Under the pieces are notes generated by a model, which saw only the letters and a program-made list of their open reading frames with translations, made no database searches and was not told the DNA's origin. From Clostridiales bacterium (GTDB lineage Bacteria; Bacillota; Clostridia; Oscillospirales; Butyricicoccaceae), in assembly GCA_004555915.1 (NCBI GenBank), contig SFJM01000008.1, positions 1-64,000 of the forward strand: a stretch of DNA of 64,000 nt, read 5' to 3'. Below, in pieces: positions 25,600 to 34,423 of the stretch (position 1 is its first letter; each line of letters starts with the position of its first letter). The position numbers were made by a program, and so were the translations under genes.

Positions 25600-26784
25600 A
25601 TGAATCAGTATGCAATCTCAACGCCGGAGGGCAGCCGGGACCGGCTGTTTGCCGCAACAAGGCTGTTCCGACAGAATGAGAGAAGAATCCGCAATGTACT
25701 GGAAGAGCGCGGATATGACGAGATTATTACCCCGTCACTGGAATATTATGATGTGTTTGTACAGGCAGGCTCGTCCATCGGGCAGGAAAAGATGTACAAG
25801 CTCACCGACCGGAACGGCAGACTGCTGGTGCTGCGTCCGGATAATACCACGCCGATTGCACGTGTTGTGACCACCAAGCTGAATGACGATGCACTGCCGC
25901 TGCGGTTGTATTATGTCCAGAAGGTACACCGTGCCAGCTCCTTTCACCGCGGACATTCCACCGAGGTCATGCAGGCCGGAGCGGAGCTGCTGGGTGCGAA
26001 GGGCATGATGGCAGACCTGGATATCCTGACGGCAGCCTTTGAGGCACTGGCAGCCGTGAAAGGCGAGCCCTTCCGTATTGAGCTGAGTCATGCGGGGATC
26101 TATAAGGCACTGATTACTTCGCTGGATGTGGATGCTGAGACAGCAGAACGCATTCGTTCCCATATTGAAAACAAGTCCTATGCTGCGCTGGGCGATGAGC
26201 TGGAGCCGTACAAGGACAGGGAAGCATACCGTGCCCTCAAGGCTATGCCGACGCTGTTCGGCAGCGGTGAGGTGCTGGAGGAGGTCTCCAGACTGACCGA
26301 CAATCAGGAAGTGCTGGATGCGGTTTCCTACCTGCAGGAGCTGATTGAAGCGATTACGGCGGCAGGCTTTGGCGAAAATGTCATGATCGACCTGGGCTCG
26401 GTACAGGAAATTGACTACTATACCGGCATGATGATCCGCGGCTATATGGGCGGCGCAGGCTCTCCGGTTCTGGTAGGCGGACGCTATGACAACCTGTGTG
26501 CGAAGTTCGGCAGGGATATCCCGGCAACCGGCTTTGCCATTGATATCGACGCGCTGTCGGATTCCGTGGACCTGAAAAAGGAAATCACTGCGCAGGAGCT
26601 GGTGTTCTGTGAAATCAAGGACCTGAAGGCTGCGCTGGACTATGTCCATGACAACAGCCAGCTGGCAGAGCTTGCTCCCTGTAATACCGAAGAGGAAGCC
26701 ATGCAGATGGCAAGGAAAAAGGGCTACCGTACACTGGTGATCTTCCGTGACGGCGCGGTGAAGGAAATGGAGGTGCGGGCATGA
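25600..26784 (+). CDS. hisZ: ATP phosphoribosyltransferase regulatory subunit
   Basis: This 394-residue HisRS-like protein lacks tRNA-charging activity and the anticodon-binding domain. It complexes with short HisG and gives histidine feedback control. TPEGSRDRLFAA at the start, motif-2-like VQKVHRASSFHRGHSTEVMQ and RYDNLCAKFG near the C-terminus match HisZ. Its stop overlaps the hisG start by four bases, consistent with a stoichiometric complex. It is the first gene of the operon, 40 bases after the palindrome. Confidence 0.92.
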   Translation: MNQYAISTPEGSRDRLFAATRLFRQNERRIRNVLEERGYDEIITPSLEYYDVFVQAGSSIGQEKMYKLTDRNGRLLVLRPDNTTPIARVVTTKLNDDALPLRLYYVQKVHRASSFHRGHSTEVMQAGAELLGAKGMMADLDILTAAFEALAAVKGEPFRIELSHAGIYKALITSLDVDAETAERIRSHIENKSYAALGDELEPYKDREAYRALKAMPTLFGSGEVLEEVSRLTDNQEVLDAVSYLQELIEAITAAGFGENVMIDLGSVQEIDYYTGMMIRGYMGGAGSPVLVGGRYDNLCAKFGRDIPATGFAIDIDALSDSVDLKKEITAQELVFCEIKDLKAALDYVHDNSQLAELAPCNTEEEAMQMARKKGYRTLVIFRDGAVKEMEVRA

Positions 26785-27428
26785 CACCGGAAAATACCAT
26801 TCGTATCGCTCTGACCAAGGGCAGACTGGAAAAGAAAACACTGGCGCTTTTGGAGCATTCCGGCTATGATGTCAGCGAGCTGCGCTCCGGTTCCCGCAAG
26901 CTGATTTTCCGGCTGCCGGATTCCAATATTGAACTGGTGCTGTCCAAGGCAGCCGATGTCATCACCTATGTGGAGCAGGGTGTTTGTGACATGGGCGTTG
27001 TAGGCAAGGATACCATCATGGAAAAGGGCGGCGCGTTTTATGAAACGCTGGATCTTGGCTTTGGCAAATGCCGGTTCTGCCTGTGCGGCAAAAAGGGCGA
27101 GGATTTCTATGCAGGCTACCATACCCGTACCATTGCCTCCAAATATCCCCATGTGACCCAGGAATTTTTCTCCCGCAAGAATATGGATGTCAATATCATC
27201 AAGATTGAGGGCAGCGTGGAGCTGGCGCCGCTGCTGGGGCTGGCGGATGCCATTGTGGATATCGTGGAAACCGGTACCACACTGAAGGAAAACGGTCTGG
27301 AGCCATATGAAACGGTTGCACCCATCAGCGCACGTGTGATTGTCAACCTGGCCAGCATGAAGCTGAAAAAGCAGCAGATTCAGAGCCTGACACAGCAGCT
27401 GCAGGCGGGCCTGGAAGCAGAAAAGTAA
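26781..27428 (+). CDS. hisG: ATP phosphoribosyltransferase, short form
   Basis: This 215-residue catalytic subunit joins ATP and PRPP in the first step of histidine synthesis. The short form has no C-terminal regulatory domain and needs HisZ, encoded just upstream. The substrate-binding loops ALTKGRLEKKT (N-terminus), VCDMGVVGKDT and DIVETGTTLKENGL are clear. The next gene, hisC, begins 155 bases later because a repeat is inserted between them. Confidence 0.96.
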   Translation: MTPENTIRIALTKGRLEKKTLALLEHSGYDVSELRSGSRKLIFRLPDSNIELVLSKAADVITYVEQGVCDMGVVGKDTIMEKGGAFYETLDLGFGKCRFCLCGKKGEDFYAGYHTRTIASKYPHVTQEFFSRKNMDVNIIKIEGSVELAPLLGLADAIVDIVETGTTLKENGLEPYETVAPISARVIVNLASMKLKKQQIQSLTQQLQAGLEAEK

Positions 27429-27476
27429 TATTTCAATCGTATCAGAGCAGCTGCAGGAATATATAAAACTCCTTCC

Positions 27477-27534
27477 GTCCGCGCTGCCGGCGCGGACACC
27501 TCCCTCCAATGAGGGAGGCATTTAGAGGAATGCC
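27477..27534. repeat. Three tandem hairpins, REP-like intergenic repeat
   Basis: Three perfect stems follow each other: GTCCGCGC/GCGCGGAC (27477-27484/27490-27497), CCTCCCTC/GAGGGAGG (27499-27506/27511-27518) and GGCATT/AATGCC (27517-27522/27529-27534). The second and third share two bases, so they compete. None has a T-run, so they are not terminators. They account for the unusual gap inside the otherwise tight his operon and look like a dispersed intergenic repeat. Confidence 0.6.
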
Positions 27535-27583
27535 CTGCATACCGCACGGTTGTATGTCTGCTCAACACAGAGGAAGGAACACC

Positions 27584-28651
27584 ATGATTACATTACCGGA
27601 AAAACTGTCTACCATGACGCCATATGAGCCGAGTGAGGACATTTACCAGATTAAGCTGGATGCCAATGAAAGCTATTTTTCCCTGCCGGAGGAGCTGCGG
27701 GATGCCATCGCGGCAAGCATTGACACCATTGATTTCAACCGCTATCCGGACCCGTCGGTGAAGGATGTCCGCCGTCTGGCAGGACGGGAATACCGCATTG
27801 CACCGGATAACATTGTTGTCGGCAACGGCTCGGATGAGCTGATTTCCCTGATTATGCATACCTTTGCACCCCAGGGCGGCAAGGTGATGGTTCTGTCCCC
27901 GGACTTTTCCATGTATCAGTTCTATGCGGAAGTGGCAGAGCTGCAGGTCATCAACATGCTCAAGGACGGTGAATTCGCCCTGACCGAGCAGGAGGTCATT
28001 GAGCGGGCAAAGGCGGAAAAGCCGGATATCCTGATTTTCTCCAACCCGTGCAATCCGGGCGGACAGGGCTTTGACCATGGAGAAGCAGTCCGCATCTGTA
28101 TGGCGCTGGAGGATACGCTGGTTGTCGTGGATGAAGCCTACATGGATTTCTGGGATCAGAGTATTCTGGATGTTTCCACTGCACTGGAAAATGTACTGGT
28201 CATGAAAACCCTGTCCAAGGCCTATGGCTGTGCGGCAATCCGCTGCGGCTTTATCATTGCCTATAAGGATCTGATTGACCAGCTGAATAAGACCCGTTCG
28301 CCCTATAATATCAATACCCTGACCCAGATGGCAGCCTGCATTGTGCTGGAGGATACCAGCTGGCAGAAGGAGCAGTGTGCGGCAATCGTAGCGCGCAAGA
28401 ATGAGCTGGAGCAGGCATGCACGGAGCTGGCAGACAAATACGGCGTATTTACTGTGCTGCCCACCCATACGAATTTTGTCATTCTGCGTACCCCGAAGTG
28501 CGGGGATATTTATGAAGAACTGAAGAAACGCAGCATTATCGTGCGCTGCTTCCCGAAATATGACATGGTGCGCATTACCACCGGCAGCACGGAGGAAAAT
28601 GCCGCACTGCTGGAGGAGCTCAGTGACATCTGCGCCTCCATGCAGGCATAA
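27584..28651 (+). CDS. hisC: Histidinol-phosphate aminotransferase
   Basis: This 355-residue PLP-dependent class II aminotransferase converts imidazole acetol phosphate to histidinol phosphate with glutamate. NRYPDPSVKDVRRL near residue 52, VGNGSDELISLIM, and MKTLSKAYGCAAIRCG with the PLP lysine match HisC. ATG 27584 follows AGAGGAAGGA; the frame remains open upstream through the hairpin repeat, which is not coding. Confidence 0.95.
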   Translation: MITLPEKLSTMTPYEPSEDIYQIKLDANESYFSLPEELRDAIAASIDTIDFNRYPDPSVKDVRRLAGREYRIAPDNIVVGNGSDELISLIMHTFAPQGGKVMVLSPDFSMYQFYAEVAELQVINMLKDGEFALTEQEVIERAKAEKPDILIFSNPCNPGGQGFDHGEAVRICMALEDTLVVVDEAYMDFWDQSILDVSTALENVLVMKTLSKAYGCAAIRCGFIIAYKDLIDQLNKTRSPYNINTLTQMAACIVLEDTSWQKEQCAAIVARKNELEQACTELADKYGVFTVLPTHTNFVILRTPKCGDIYEELKKRSIIVRCFPKYDMVRITTGSTEENAALLEELSDICASMQA

Positions 28652-28665
28652 AAGGAGTACAGGCA

Positions 28666-29283
28666 ATGGGATATATTGGAATTGTCGATTACGGCGCGGG
28701 AAATCTGATGAGTGTCTCCAAGGCACTGGATTTTCTCGGCCTGGAAAATAAAATTGTCACCTCGCCGGAGCTGATGGAACGTGCTTCCGGCATTATCCTG
28801 CCGGGTGTTGGCGCATTTCCGGATGCCATGCAGGCGCTGCAAGAGTCCGGTCTGACCGAATCCCTGATTCACGCGGCAAAAACACGCCCGTTTCTGGGCA
28901 TCTGCCTGGGCGCACAGATGCTGTTTGAGGAAAGCGATGAAATGAAGCTGACCAAGGGTCTGGGTCTGCTGCCGGGACGGGTACAGAAGATTGATACCGA
29001 CTTGAAGCTGCCGCAGATTGGCTGGAACAGTCTGGAATATCACAAGCAGGACCCGCTGCTGGCAGGCGTGCCGGAAGGCTCGTATGTCTATTTTGTCCAC
29101 ACCTTTAAGATGTGCCCGGCAGAGGCCGGTGACCTGATTGCCACCTGTGATTACAACAGCCAGGTGACAGCACTGGTGGGCCGTGGTCAGATGTATGGCA
29201 GCCAGTTCCATCCGGAAAAAAGCGGTGAGGTCGGCATGACCATCCTGCGCAACTTCGGCAACATGGTAGGAGGAGCAGAATGA
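28666..29283 (+). CDS. hisH: Imidazole glycerol phosphate synthase, glutaminase subunit
   Basis: This 205-residue class I amidotransferase releases ammonia from glutamine and channels it to HisF. Nucleophile C80 is in FLGICLGAQMLFEES, and the histidine and glutamate of the triad are in GSQFHPEKSGE. AAAAGGAG precedes the ATG, and the stop overlaps hisA by four bases. Confidence 0.97.
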   Translation: MGYIGIVDYGAGNLMSVSKALDFLGLENKIVTSPELMERASGIILPGVGAFPDAMQALQESGLTESLIHAAKTRPFLGICLGAQMLFEESDEMKLTKGLGLLPGRVQKIDTDLKLPQIGWNSLEYHKQDPLLAGVPEGSYVYFVHTFKMCPAEAGDLIATCDYNSQVTALVGRGQMYGSQFHPEKSGEVGMTILRNFGNMVGGAE

Positions 29284-30002
29284 GAATTTTACCTGCAATT
29301 GACCTGCATGACCAGATGTGTGTGCGTCTGGTCAAGGGTGATTATGCAACCGCACATAAGGTTGCAGAGGATGCAGTGGATACGGCAAAGGCATTTTTGG
29401 ATGCCGGCGCGGAGCTGATCCATATGGTGGATCTGGACGGCGCAAAGGACGGCACCCATCCGAATTATCCGGTGGTGCGCCGTGTCATCGAGGAAACCGG
29501 CGCTTCGGTGGAGCTGGGCGGCGGTATCCGCAGCATGGAGGATGTGGCACGGGTTCTGGAACTGGGTGTCAAGCGTGTGATTATCGGCTCCGCAGCGGTG
29601 AAAAATCCGCTGTTTGTCAAGGAAGCCTGTGAGAAATACGGCGATAAAATCGCAGTAGGCATTGATGCCCTGAAGGGTACCGTGCGCACCGAGGGCTGGC
29701 TGAATGACAGCGGCACGGATTATATCGCCTTTGCCAAGCAGATGGAGTCCTACGGCGTAAAAACCATTATTTTTACCGATATTGACAAGGACGGCATGCT
29801 GTCCGGCCCGAATTTTGCCCAGTTGCAGGCACTCCGTGATGCGGTTTCCTGTGGGATCGTTGCCTCCGGCGGTGTTTCCACCCTGGAGGATATTGCAAAG
29901 CTGCGGGATATGGGCATTGAAGAAGCCATCGCCGGCAAGGCGGTTTATACCGGCCAGCTGGATGTGAAGCAGGCCATTGCCGTGGCAGCAGGGGAGGCGT
30001 AA
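29280..30002 (+). CDS. hisA: ProFAR isomerase (HisA)
   Basis: This 240-residue TIM barrel performs the Amadori rearrangement of ProFAR to PRFAR. Catalytic D8 (LPAIDLHD) and D129 (AVGIDALKG) are in place, with the phosphate loops GGGIRSMED and ASGGVSTLED. It overlaps hisH by four bases and is followed by hisF after four bases. Confidence 0.97.
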   Translation: MRILPAIDLHDQMCVRLVKGDYATAHKVAEDAVDTAKAFLDAGAELIHMVDLDGAKDGTHPNYPVVRRVIEETGASVELGGGIRSMEDVARVLELGVKRVIIGSAAVKNPLFVKEACEKYGDKIAVGIDALKGTVRTEGWLNDSGTDYIAFAKQMESYGVKTIIFTDIDKDGMLSGPNFAQLQALRDAVSCGIVASGGVSTLEDIAKLRDMGIEEAIAGKAVYTGQLDVKQAIAVAAGEA

Positions 30003-30006
30003 ACAG

Positions 30007-30780
30007 ATGCTGGCAAAACGAATTATTCCCTGTCTGGATGTCAATGACGGACGGGTGGTCAAGGGTGTCAATTTTGTCAACCTGCGTGATGCAGGCGACC
30101 CGGTAGAGCTGGCAACCTTTTACTCCCAACAGGGCGCGGATGAAATTGTTTTTCTGGACATTACTGCAACCTATGAAGATCGTCATACCATTGTGGATGT
30201 GGTACGCCGTACTGCACAGCAGGTTTTTGTACCGCTGACGGTTGGCGGCGGCATTCGCACCAGCGATGACTTCAAGGAGCTGCTGCGTGCCGGTGCGGAC
30301 AAGATTTCCGTCAATTCCGCTGCGGTGAAAAACAAGCAGCTGGTCGCTGACGCGGCAAAGAAGTTCGGCAGCCAGTGCGTGGTGGTTGCCATTGACGCGC
30401 GCAGCTGTGACGATCTGGAAAAATGCCCCAGCGGCTATGAGGTTTATGTGGCAGGCGGCAGAAAACCGGTTGGACTGGATGCGGTCGCATGGGCAAAGGA
30501 AGTCTACGAGCTGGGTGCGGGTGAGATTCTGTTGACCTCTATGGACAAGGACGGCACGAAATCCGGCTTTGAGCTCAATCTGACCCGCATGGTGGCAGAT
30601 GCTGTGGGCATCCCGGTAATTGCCTCCGGCGGCTGCGGCACGCTGGGACATTTTGCGGATGTTTTTGAGCAGACCGGTGCAGATGCCGCGCTGGCAGCAT
30701 CGCTGTTCCATTACGGCGAGCTGACTGTCCCGCAGGTGAAGGAATACCTGCATGGCAGAAACATTCCGGTCAGATTGTGA
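30007..30780 (+). CDS. hisF: Imidazole glycerol phosphate synthase, cyclase subunit
   Basis: This 257-residue TIM barrel cyclises PRFAR with ammonia from HisH to imidazole glycerol phosphate and AICAR. Catalytic D11 (IIPCLDVNDGRVVKG) and D130 (VVVAIDARS) are present. GGGGAGG at the end of hisA serves as its ribosome binding site. Confidence 0.97.
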   Translation: MLAKRIIPCLDVNDGRVVKGVNFVNLRDAGDPVELATFYSQQGADEIVFLDITATYEDRHTIVDVVRRTAQQVFVPLTVGGGIRTSDDFKELLRAGADKISVNSAAVKNKQLVADAAKKFGSQCVVVAIDARSCDDLEKCPSGYEVYVAGGRKPVGLDAVAWAKEVYELGAGEILLTSMDKDGTKSGFELNLTRMVADAVGIPVIASGGCGTLGHFADVFEQTGADAALAASLFHYGELTVPQVKEYLHGRNIPVRL

Positions 30781-30789
30781 GGATAAACG

Positions 30790-31116
30790 ATGGATTTAGA
30801 GAAGTTTTTCAAAAAAAGTGACCTGATTCCGGTCATCTGTCAGGACGAACGCAACAATGAAGTCCTGATGCTGGGCTATGCGAACAAGCAGGCATTACAG
30901 AATACCATGGATACCGGCACGGCATGGTTTTTCTCCCGCAGCCGTCAGAAGCTGTGGAACAAGGGCGAGACCTCGGGCAATTACATTTTTGTCAGTGAAA
31001 TCCTGACTGACTGTGATGATGACACGCTGATTTACCGCGGCATCCCCAAGGGCCCGACCTGCCATACCGGCAACCGTACCTGCTTCTATCAGGCACCCAT
31101 CTGGAAGAAGGATTAA
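30790..31116 (+). CDS. hisI: Phosphoribosyl-AMP cyclohydrolase
   Basis: This 108-residue zinc enzyme opens the purine ring of PR-AMP. GYANKQAL, TAWFFSRSRQKLWNKGETSG and the cysteine-containing DCDDDTLIY and GPTCHTGNRTCF segments are typical. It is the stand-alone form with no HisE domain, and hisE is not in this window. It ends the operon at a terminator. Confidence 0.97.
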   Translation: MDLEKFFKKSDLIPVICQDERNNEVLMLGYANKQALQNTMDTGTAWFFSRSRQKLWNKGETSGNYIFVSEILTDCDDDTLIYRGIPKGPTCHTGNRTCFYQAPIWKKD

Positions 31117-31120
31117 AAAA

Positions 31121-31150
31121 AGAAGGATGCAGGTAATCTGCATCCTTTCT
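31121..31150. terminator. Bidirectional terminator between hisI and the Xre gene
   Basis: AGAAGGATGCAG pairs with CTGCATCCTTTCT. On the minus strand it is followed by a run of seven T, and on the plus strand by TATATTAT. Confidence 0.8.
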
Positions 31151-31153
31151 ATA

Positions 31154-31375
31154 TTATACATGGGGATAGGGTCTGCGTTCGTTTGTCCGCCCGAGAATAT
31201 AATCGGTAGACGTATGGTAAAAATCTGCCAGCTTTAACAGATGTAGAACCGGAATGGTCTGAAAGCCGCGTTCATAGCGGGAATAGACGGTCTGGGTAAT
31301 TTGCAGAAGCTCTGCGATATCCTGCTGGCGCAGGTCACTGTCCTCACGCAGGTCACGTAAACGCTGGAAATACAT
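31154..31375 (-). CDS. Small Xre-family HTH transcription regulator
   Basis: This 73-residue protein is almost entirely a lambda-repressor-like helix-turn-helix: LRDLREDSDLRQQDIAELL, then QTVYSRYERG, then the closing helix LLKLADFYHTSTDYILGRT. ATG 31375 follows AAGGAAGGAG. A -10-like TATACT lies at 31404-31399. It is convergent with the his operon and divergent from xth. Its target is unknown; no toxin partner adjoins it. Confidence 0.85.
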   Translation of the reverse strand: MYFQRLRDLREDSDLRQQDIAELLQITQTVYSRYERGFQTIPVLHLLKLADFYHTSTDYILGRTNERRPYPHV

Positions 31376-31436
31376 AGGTATCAGCTCCTTCCTTTTCCAG
31401 TATAACAGGAGAGGTAGGAAATAACCAGATGAATTG

Positions 31437-31465
31437 TTGAGATATCCATTCCGGTGTGATACAAT
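31437..31465 (+). promoter_or_regulatory. Promoter of xth
   Basis: TTGAGA (31437-31442), 17 bases, TACAAT (31460-31465). Confidence 0.6.
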
Positions 31466-31503
31466 GACAGCAAAGCAACACATTTTTACCGGAGGAAACG
31501 ACA

Positions 31504-32259
31504 ATGAAGCTGATTTCCTGGAATGTAAACGGCCTGCGTGCCTGCCTGGGCAAGGGCTTTCAGGATGTTTTTCATACACTGGATGCGGACATGTTCTGTC
31601 TGCAGGAAACCAAGATGCAGCCGGGACAGGCACAGGTGGACTGTGACGGCTATGAGGAATACTGGTACAGTGCCGAAAAGAAGGGCTACAGCGGTACGGC
31701 ATTGTTTACCAGACAGAAGCCGATTCAGGTGGTATACGGCATGGGCATGGACCAGCATGACCACGAGGGACGCATCATTACAGCGGAATATGAGGAGTTC
31801 TATCTCGTCACCTGCTATACGCCCAATTCCCAGAATGAGCTCAAGCGTCTGGACTACCGCATGCAGTGGGAGGATGATTTCCGCGATTATATGAAGGAAC
31901 TGGATGCAGTCAAGCCGGTTATCCTCTGCGGAGACCTGAATGTGGCACACGAGGAAATTGATCTGAAAAATCCCAAAACCAACCGTAGAAATGCCGGATT
32001 TACCGATGAGGAACGGGCAAAAATGACGGAATTGCTGGCAGCCGGTTTTACCGACAGCTTCCGGCATCTGCATCCGGACGCAACCGGCATATACAGCTGG
32101 TGGTCTTACCGTTTTAAAGCACGGCAGAACAATGCGGGCTGGCGTATTGATTATTTTATTGTATCGGACCGCATCAAAGATAAGATTCAGAAAGCGGAAA
32201 TTCTGACGGATATTATGGGCAGCGACCATTGTCCGGTATTGTTGGAGATTGACCTGTAA
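31504..32259 (+). CDS. xth: Exodeoxyribonuclease III / AP endonuclease
   Basis: This 251-residue metal-dependent nuclease cuts DNA at abasic sites and trims 3' ends in base-excision repair. The motifs LISWNVNGLRAC, CLQETKMQPGQ, VILCGDLNVAHEEIDL and GSDHCPVLLEIDL match the exonuclease III family, including the catalytic aspartate, asparagine and histidine. ACCGGAGGAAACG gives the ribosome binding site. It lies between hisI and hisD on its own promoter. Confidence 0.96.
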   Translation: MKLISWNVNGLRACLGKGFQDVFHTLDADMFCLQETKMQPGQAQVDCDGYEEYWYSAEKKGYSGTALFTRQKPIQVVYGMGMDQHDHEGRIITAEYEEFYLVTCYTPNSQNELKRLDYRMQWEDDFRDYMKELDAVKPVILCGDLNVAHEEIDLKNPKTNRRNAGFTDEERAKMTELLAAGFTDSFRHLHPDATGIYSWWSYRFKARQNNAGWRIDYFIVSDRIKDKIQKAEILTDIMGSDHCPVLLEIDL

Positions 32260-32354
32260 TGATGGCAGGAAAAGTTTGCATCGTTCCTTCCTTTTTTGCG
32301 AAAAACTCGCTATAATAATACGGAATGATACTTGGAAATACCAGGAGGCACAAC

Positions 32355-33626
32355 GTGAAAATCTTAAAGCAGGCAGAAAAAAAGACCTATCAGCGTGATT
32401 CCGCGCTGACCAGAACCGTCATGGACATCATTGACCATGTCCGGGCAGACGGTGACAGGGCATTGATTGAATATGCGGCAAAGTTTGACCATATGGACAT
32501 TGATACCGTAAAAATCTCACCGGAGCAGGTAAAGGCAGCATATGAACAGGTGGATCAGGAAACCATTGATACCATCCGGTTTGCTGCGGGACAGATTCGC
32601 TTTTTTGCGGAACAGCAGCGTACCTGCCTGAAGGATCTGAATATCCAGAGCCGTGTGGAAGGTGTGGAAATCGGACACCGTATGATTCCGGTAGACCGCT
32701 GCGGCTGTTATGTCCCGGCGGGCAGACATCCGCTGCCAAGCTCCGCCCTGATGGGTATTGTTACTGCAAAGGCAGCGGGCGTAAAGCAGGTTGCCGCATG
32801 CTCTCCGGCGTATAAGGGCTATGGCACCATCCATCCGGCGGTACTGGTTGCCATGGATATCGCCGGTGCGGATGAAATTTACTGCATGGGCGGTGCACAG
32901 GCAGTGGCAGCCTTTGCCTATGGCACGGAAAGCATTGGAAAGGTTGACCTGATCGTAGGACCGGGCAACAAATTCGTTACCGAAGCAAAACGCCAGGTAC
33001 TGGGCGATGTAGGCATTGACAGCCTTGCCGGCCCCAGTGAGGTACTGATTGTAGCGGATGAATCCGCAAATCCCACCTTCCTTGCCATTGACCTGCTGGG
33101 TCAGGCAGAGCATGACCCGAATGCCAAGGCAATTCTGGTTTGCACCGACGAAGCAATCATCGAAAAGACCATGCAGGAGCTGGATCGCCTGATGGAAACA
33201 CTGGAGACAAAGGACGTTGCAACGCAGTCCTGGCAGGATAACGGTGCGGTATATCTGGCAGACAGCATGGAGGAGGCCATTGCCTTTTCCAATGAAATCG
33301 CGCCGGAGCATCTGGAGGTTGAAGTGGCCAATGAGCGTGAGGTAGCACAGCAGATGCTGCATTATGGCTCCATGTTCGTGGGACATTATGCACCGGTGGC
33401 ATTCGGTGACTTTGTCTCCGGCCCGAACCATACCCTGCCCACCATGGGTACGGCACGGTATTCCAACGGTGTATGGGTTGGTACCTTTATCAAGACACCG
33501 TTCCATCAGTTTGTCACACAGCAGGGCTGTGTGAACCTGTCCCAGCCTACCATGCATTTTGCAGAGGTGGAGGGCCTGCCGGCACATCGTGACTCCGTTC
33601 GCCTGAGACTGGAAAGCATGAAATAA
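32355..33626 (+). CDS. hisD: Histidinol dehydrogenase
   Basis: This 423-residue zinc enzyme performs the last two oxidations from histidinol to histidine. VDRCGCYVPAGRHPLPSSALM, VDLIVGPGNKFV, the zinc and catalytic region QAEHDPNAKAI and EIAPEHLEVEV are all present. GTG 32355 with AGGAGG at six bases is the best start; an ATG 30 bases upstream lacks a ribosome binding site. It is separated from hisZGCHAFI by the Xre gene and xth. TATAAT at 32311-32316 is its probable -10 box. Confidence 0.96.
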   Translation: MKILKQAEKKTYQRDSALTRTVMDIIDHVRADGDRALIEYAAKFDHMDIDTVKISPEQVKAAYEQVDQETIDTIRFAAGQIRFFAEQQRTCLKDLNIQSRVEGVEIGHRMIPVDRCGCYVPAGRHPLPSSALMGIVTAKAAGVKQVAACSPAYKGYGTIHPAVLVAMDIAGADEIYCMGGAQAVAAFAYGTESIGKVDLIVGPGNKFVTEAKRQVLGDVGIDSLAGPSEVLIVADESANPTFLAIDLLGQAEHDPNAKAILVCTDEAIIEKTMQELDRLMETLETKDVATQSWQDNGAVYLADSMEEAIAFSNEIAPEHLEVEVANEREVAQQMLHYGSMFVGHYAPVAFGDFVSGPNHTLPTMGTARYSNGVWVGTFIKTPFHQFVTQQGCVNLSQPTMHFAEVEGLPAHRDSVRLRLESMK

Positions 33627-33641
33627 TTTGTAACAATCACG

Positions 33642-33671
33642 GGCTGTAATCGCAGGATTACAGCCTTTTTT
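33642..33671 (+). terminator. Terminator of hisD
   Basis: GGCTGTAATC pairs with GATTACAGCC around a GCAG loop, followed by six T. Confidence 0.92.
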
Positions 33672-33702
33672 CTATGGATTGCAGTACAATATATTGCAGT
33701 AG

Positions 33703-33731
33703 TTGCGGGGAGCCGGATATCATGGTATAAT
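33703..33731 (+). promoter_or_regulatory. Promoter of the methionine synthase operon
   Basis: TTGCGG (33703-33708), 17 bases, perfect TATAAT (33726-33731). The leader is under 30 bases, so there is no room for an S-box or a cobalamin riboswitch. Confidence 0.75.
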
Positions 33732-33757
33732 GGTATGCAATGCGAGGTGAACAGAAG

Positions 33758-34423
33758 ATGCAAGCAAGGTTAACACAACTCAATTATCAGGAAATCCTGA
33801 TGTATCTGGGTCATCGGGGGCAGGAATGCCCGGCAGAGCTGGAGCAGCAGATTCACCGATGCATGGAGGATGTGACAAAGGCGGCGGAGCCGCGGCTGGT
33901 TTACCGTATTCTGCCGGTGAGCGAAGGACAGGTACAGGGCTTCCCGCTGGAAGGGAACGACATGCGGGAGCTGCTGACAGACTGTCAGCAGGCTGTGCTG
34001 ATGGCGGTGACATTGGGCCCGCAGGTGGAACAGCTGCTCATGCGGCGGGAGGTCACCAATATGGCAGATGCTGTCATTATGGATGCCTGTGCCAGCACAG
34101 CGGTGGAAAATGTCAGCGACCACTTTGAATTCGACCTGCGGGAACAGCTGGAGCAGGAGGGAAAATACCTGACTGACCGGTTCAGTCCCGGCTATGGGGA
34201 TTTGCCGCTGCATACACAGTCCCGCTTTTGTGACGCATTGAATACCGCCCGGCGGATCGGCCTGACGGTCACGCCGAATGATATTATGATCCCGCGGAAA
34301 TCGGTCACTGCCATTTTAGGCATCTCTGACCGGCCGCAGAAATTGAGAAAACGGGGCTGTGAGGTATGCAGTATGTTCCTGACCTGCCCCTATCGAAAGG
34401 AAGGTGGTTCCTGCCATGAATAA
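33758..34423 (+). CDS. MetH activation-domain protein (separate reactivation subunit)
   Basis: This 221-residue protein resembles the SAM-binding activation domain at the C-terminus of large MetH enzymes. It has the GDLPLHTQSRF segment (the RxxxGY-like region being SPGYGDLPL), NDIMIPRKSVTAILGIS and a cysteine-containing tail CEVCSMFLTCPYR. In that family it remethylates cob(II)alamin with SAM to rescue oxidised enzyme. ATG 33758 follows GAGGTGA. It overlaps by eight bases the metH gene that follows and lacks this very domain, so the two products should act as one enzyme. Confidence 0.88.
   Translation: MQARLTQLNYQEILMYLGHRGQECPAELEQQIHRCMEDVTKAAEPRLVYRILPVSEGQVQGFPLEGNDMRELLTDCQQAVLMAVTLGPQVEQLLMRREVTNMADAVIMDACASTAVENVSDHFEFDLREQLEQEGKYLTDRFSPGYGDLPLHTQSRFCDALNTARRIGLTVTPNDIMIPRKSVTAILGISDRPQKLRKRGCEVCSMFLTCPYRKEGGSCHE

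Noticed and set aside
27477..27534. Tandem palindromes considered as a CRISPR remnant
   Set aside because: The three stems are unrelated in sequence and have no spacers; there are no cas genes in the window.
31154..31702. Longer start for the Xre protein (182 residues)
   Set aside because: The extra N-terminus overlaps the promoter and start of xth and has no ribosome binding site; ATG 31375 has a strong one.
33672..33757. S-box or cobalamin riboswitch expected before the metH operon
   Set aside because: The distance from terminator to start codon is about 85 bases and is filled by the promoter.
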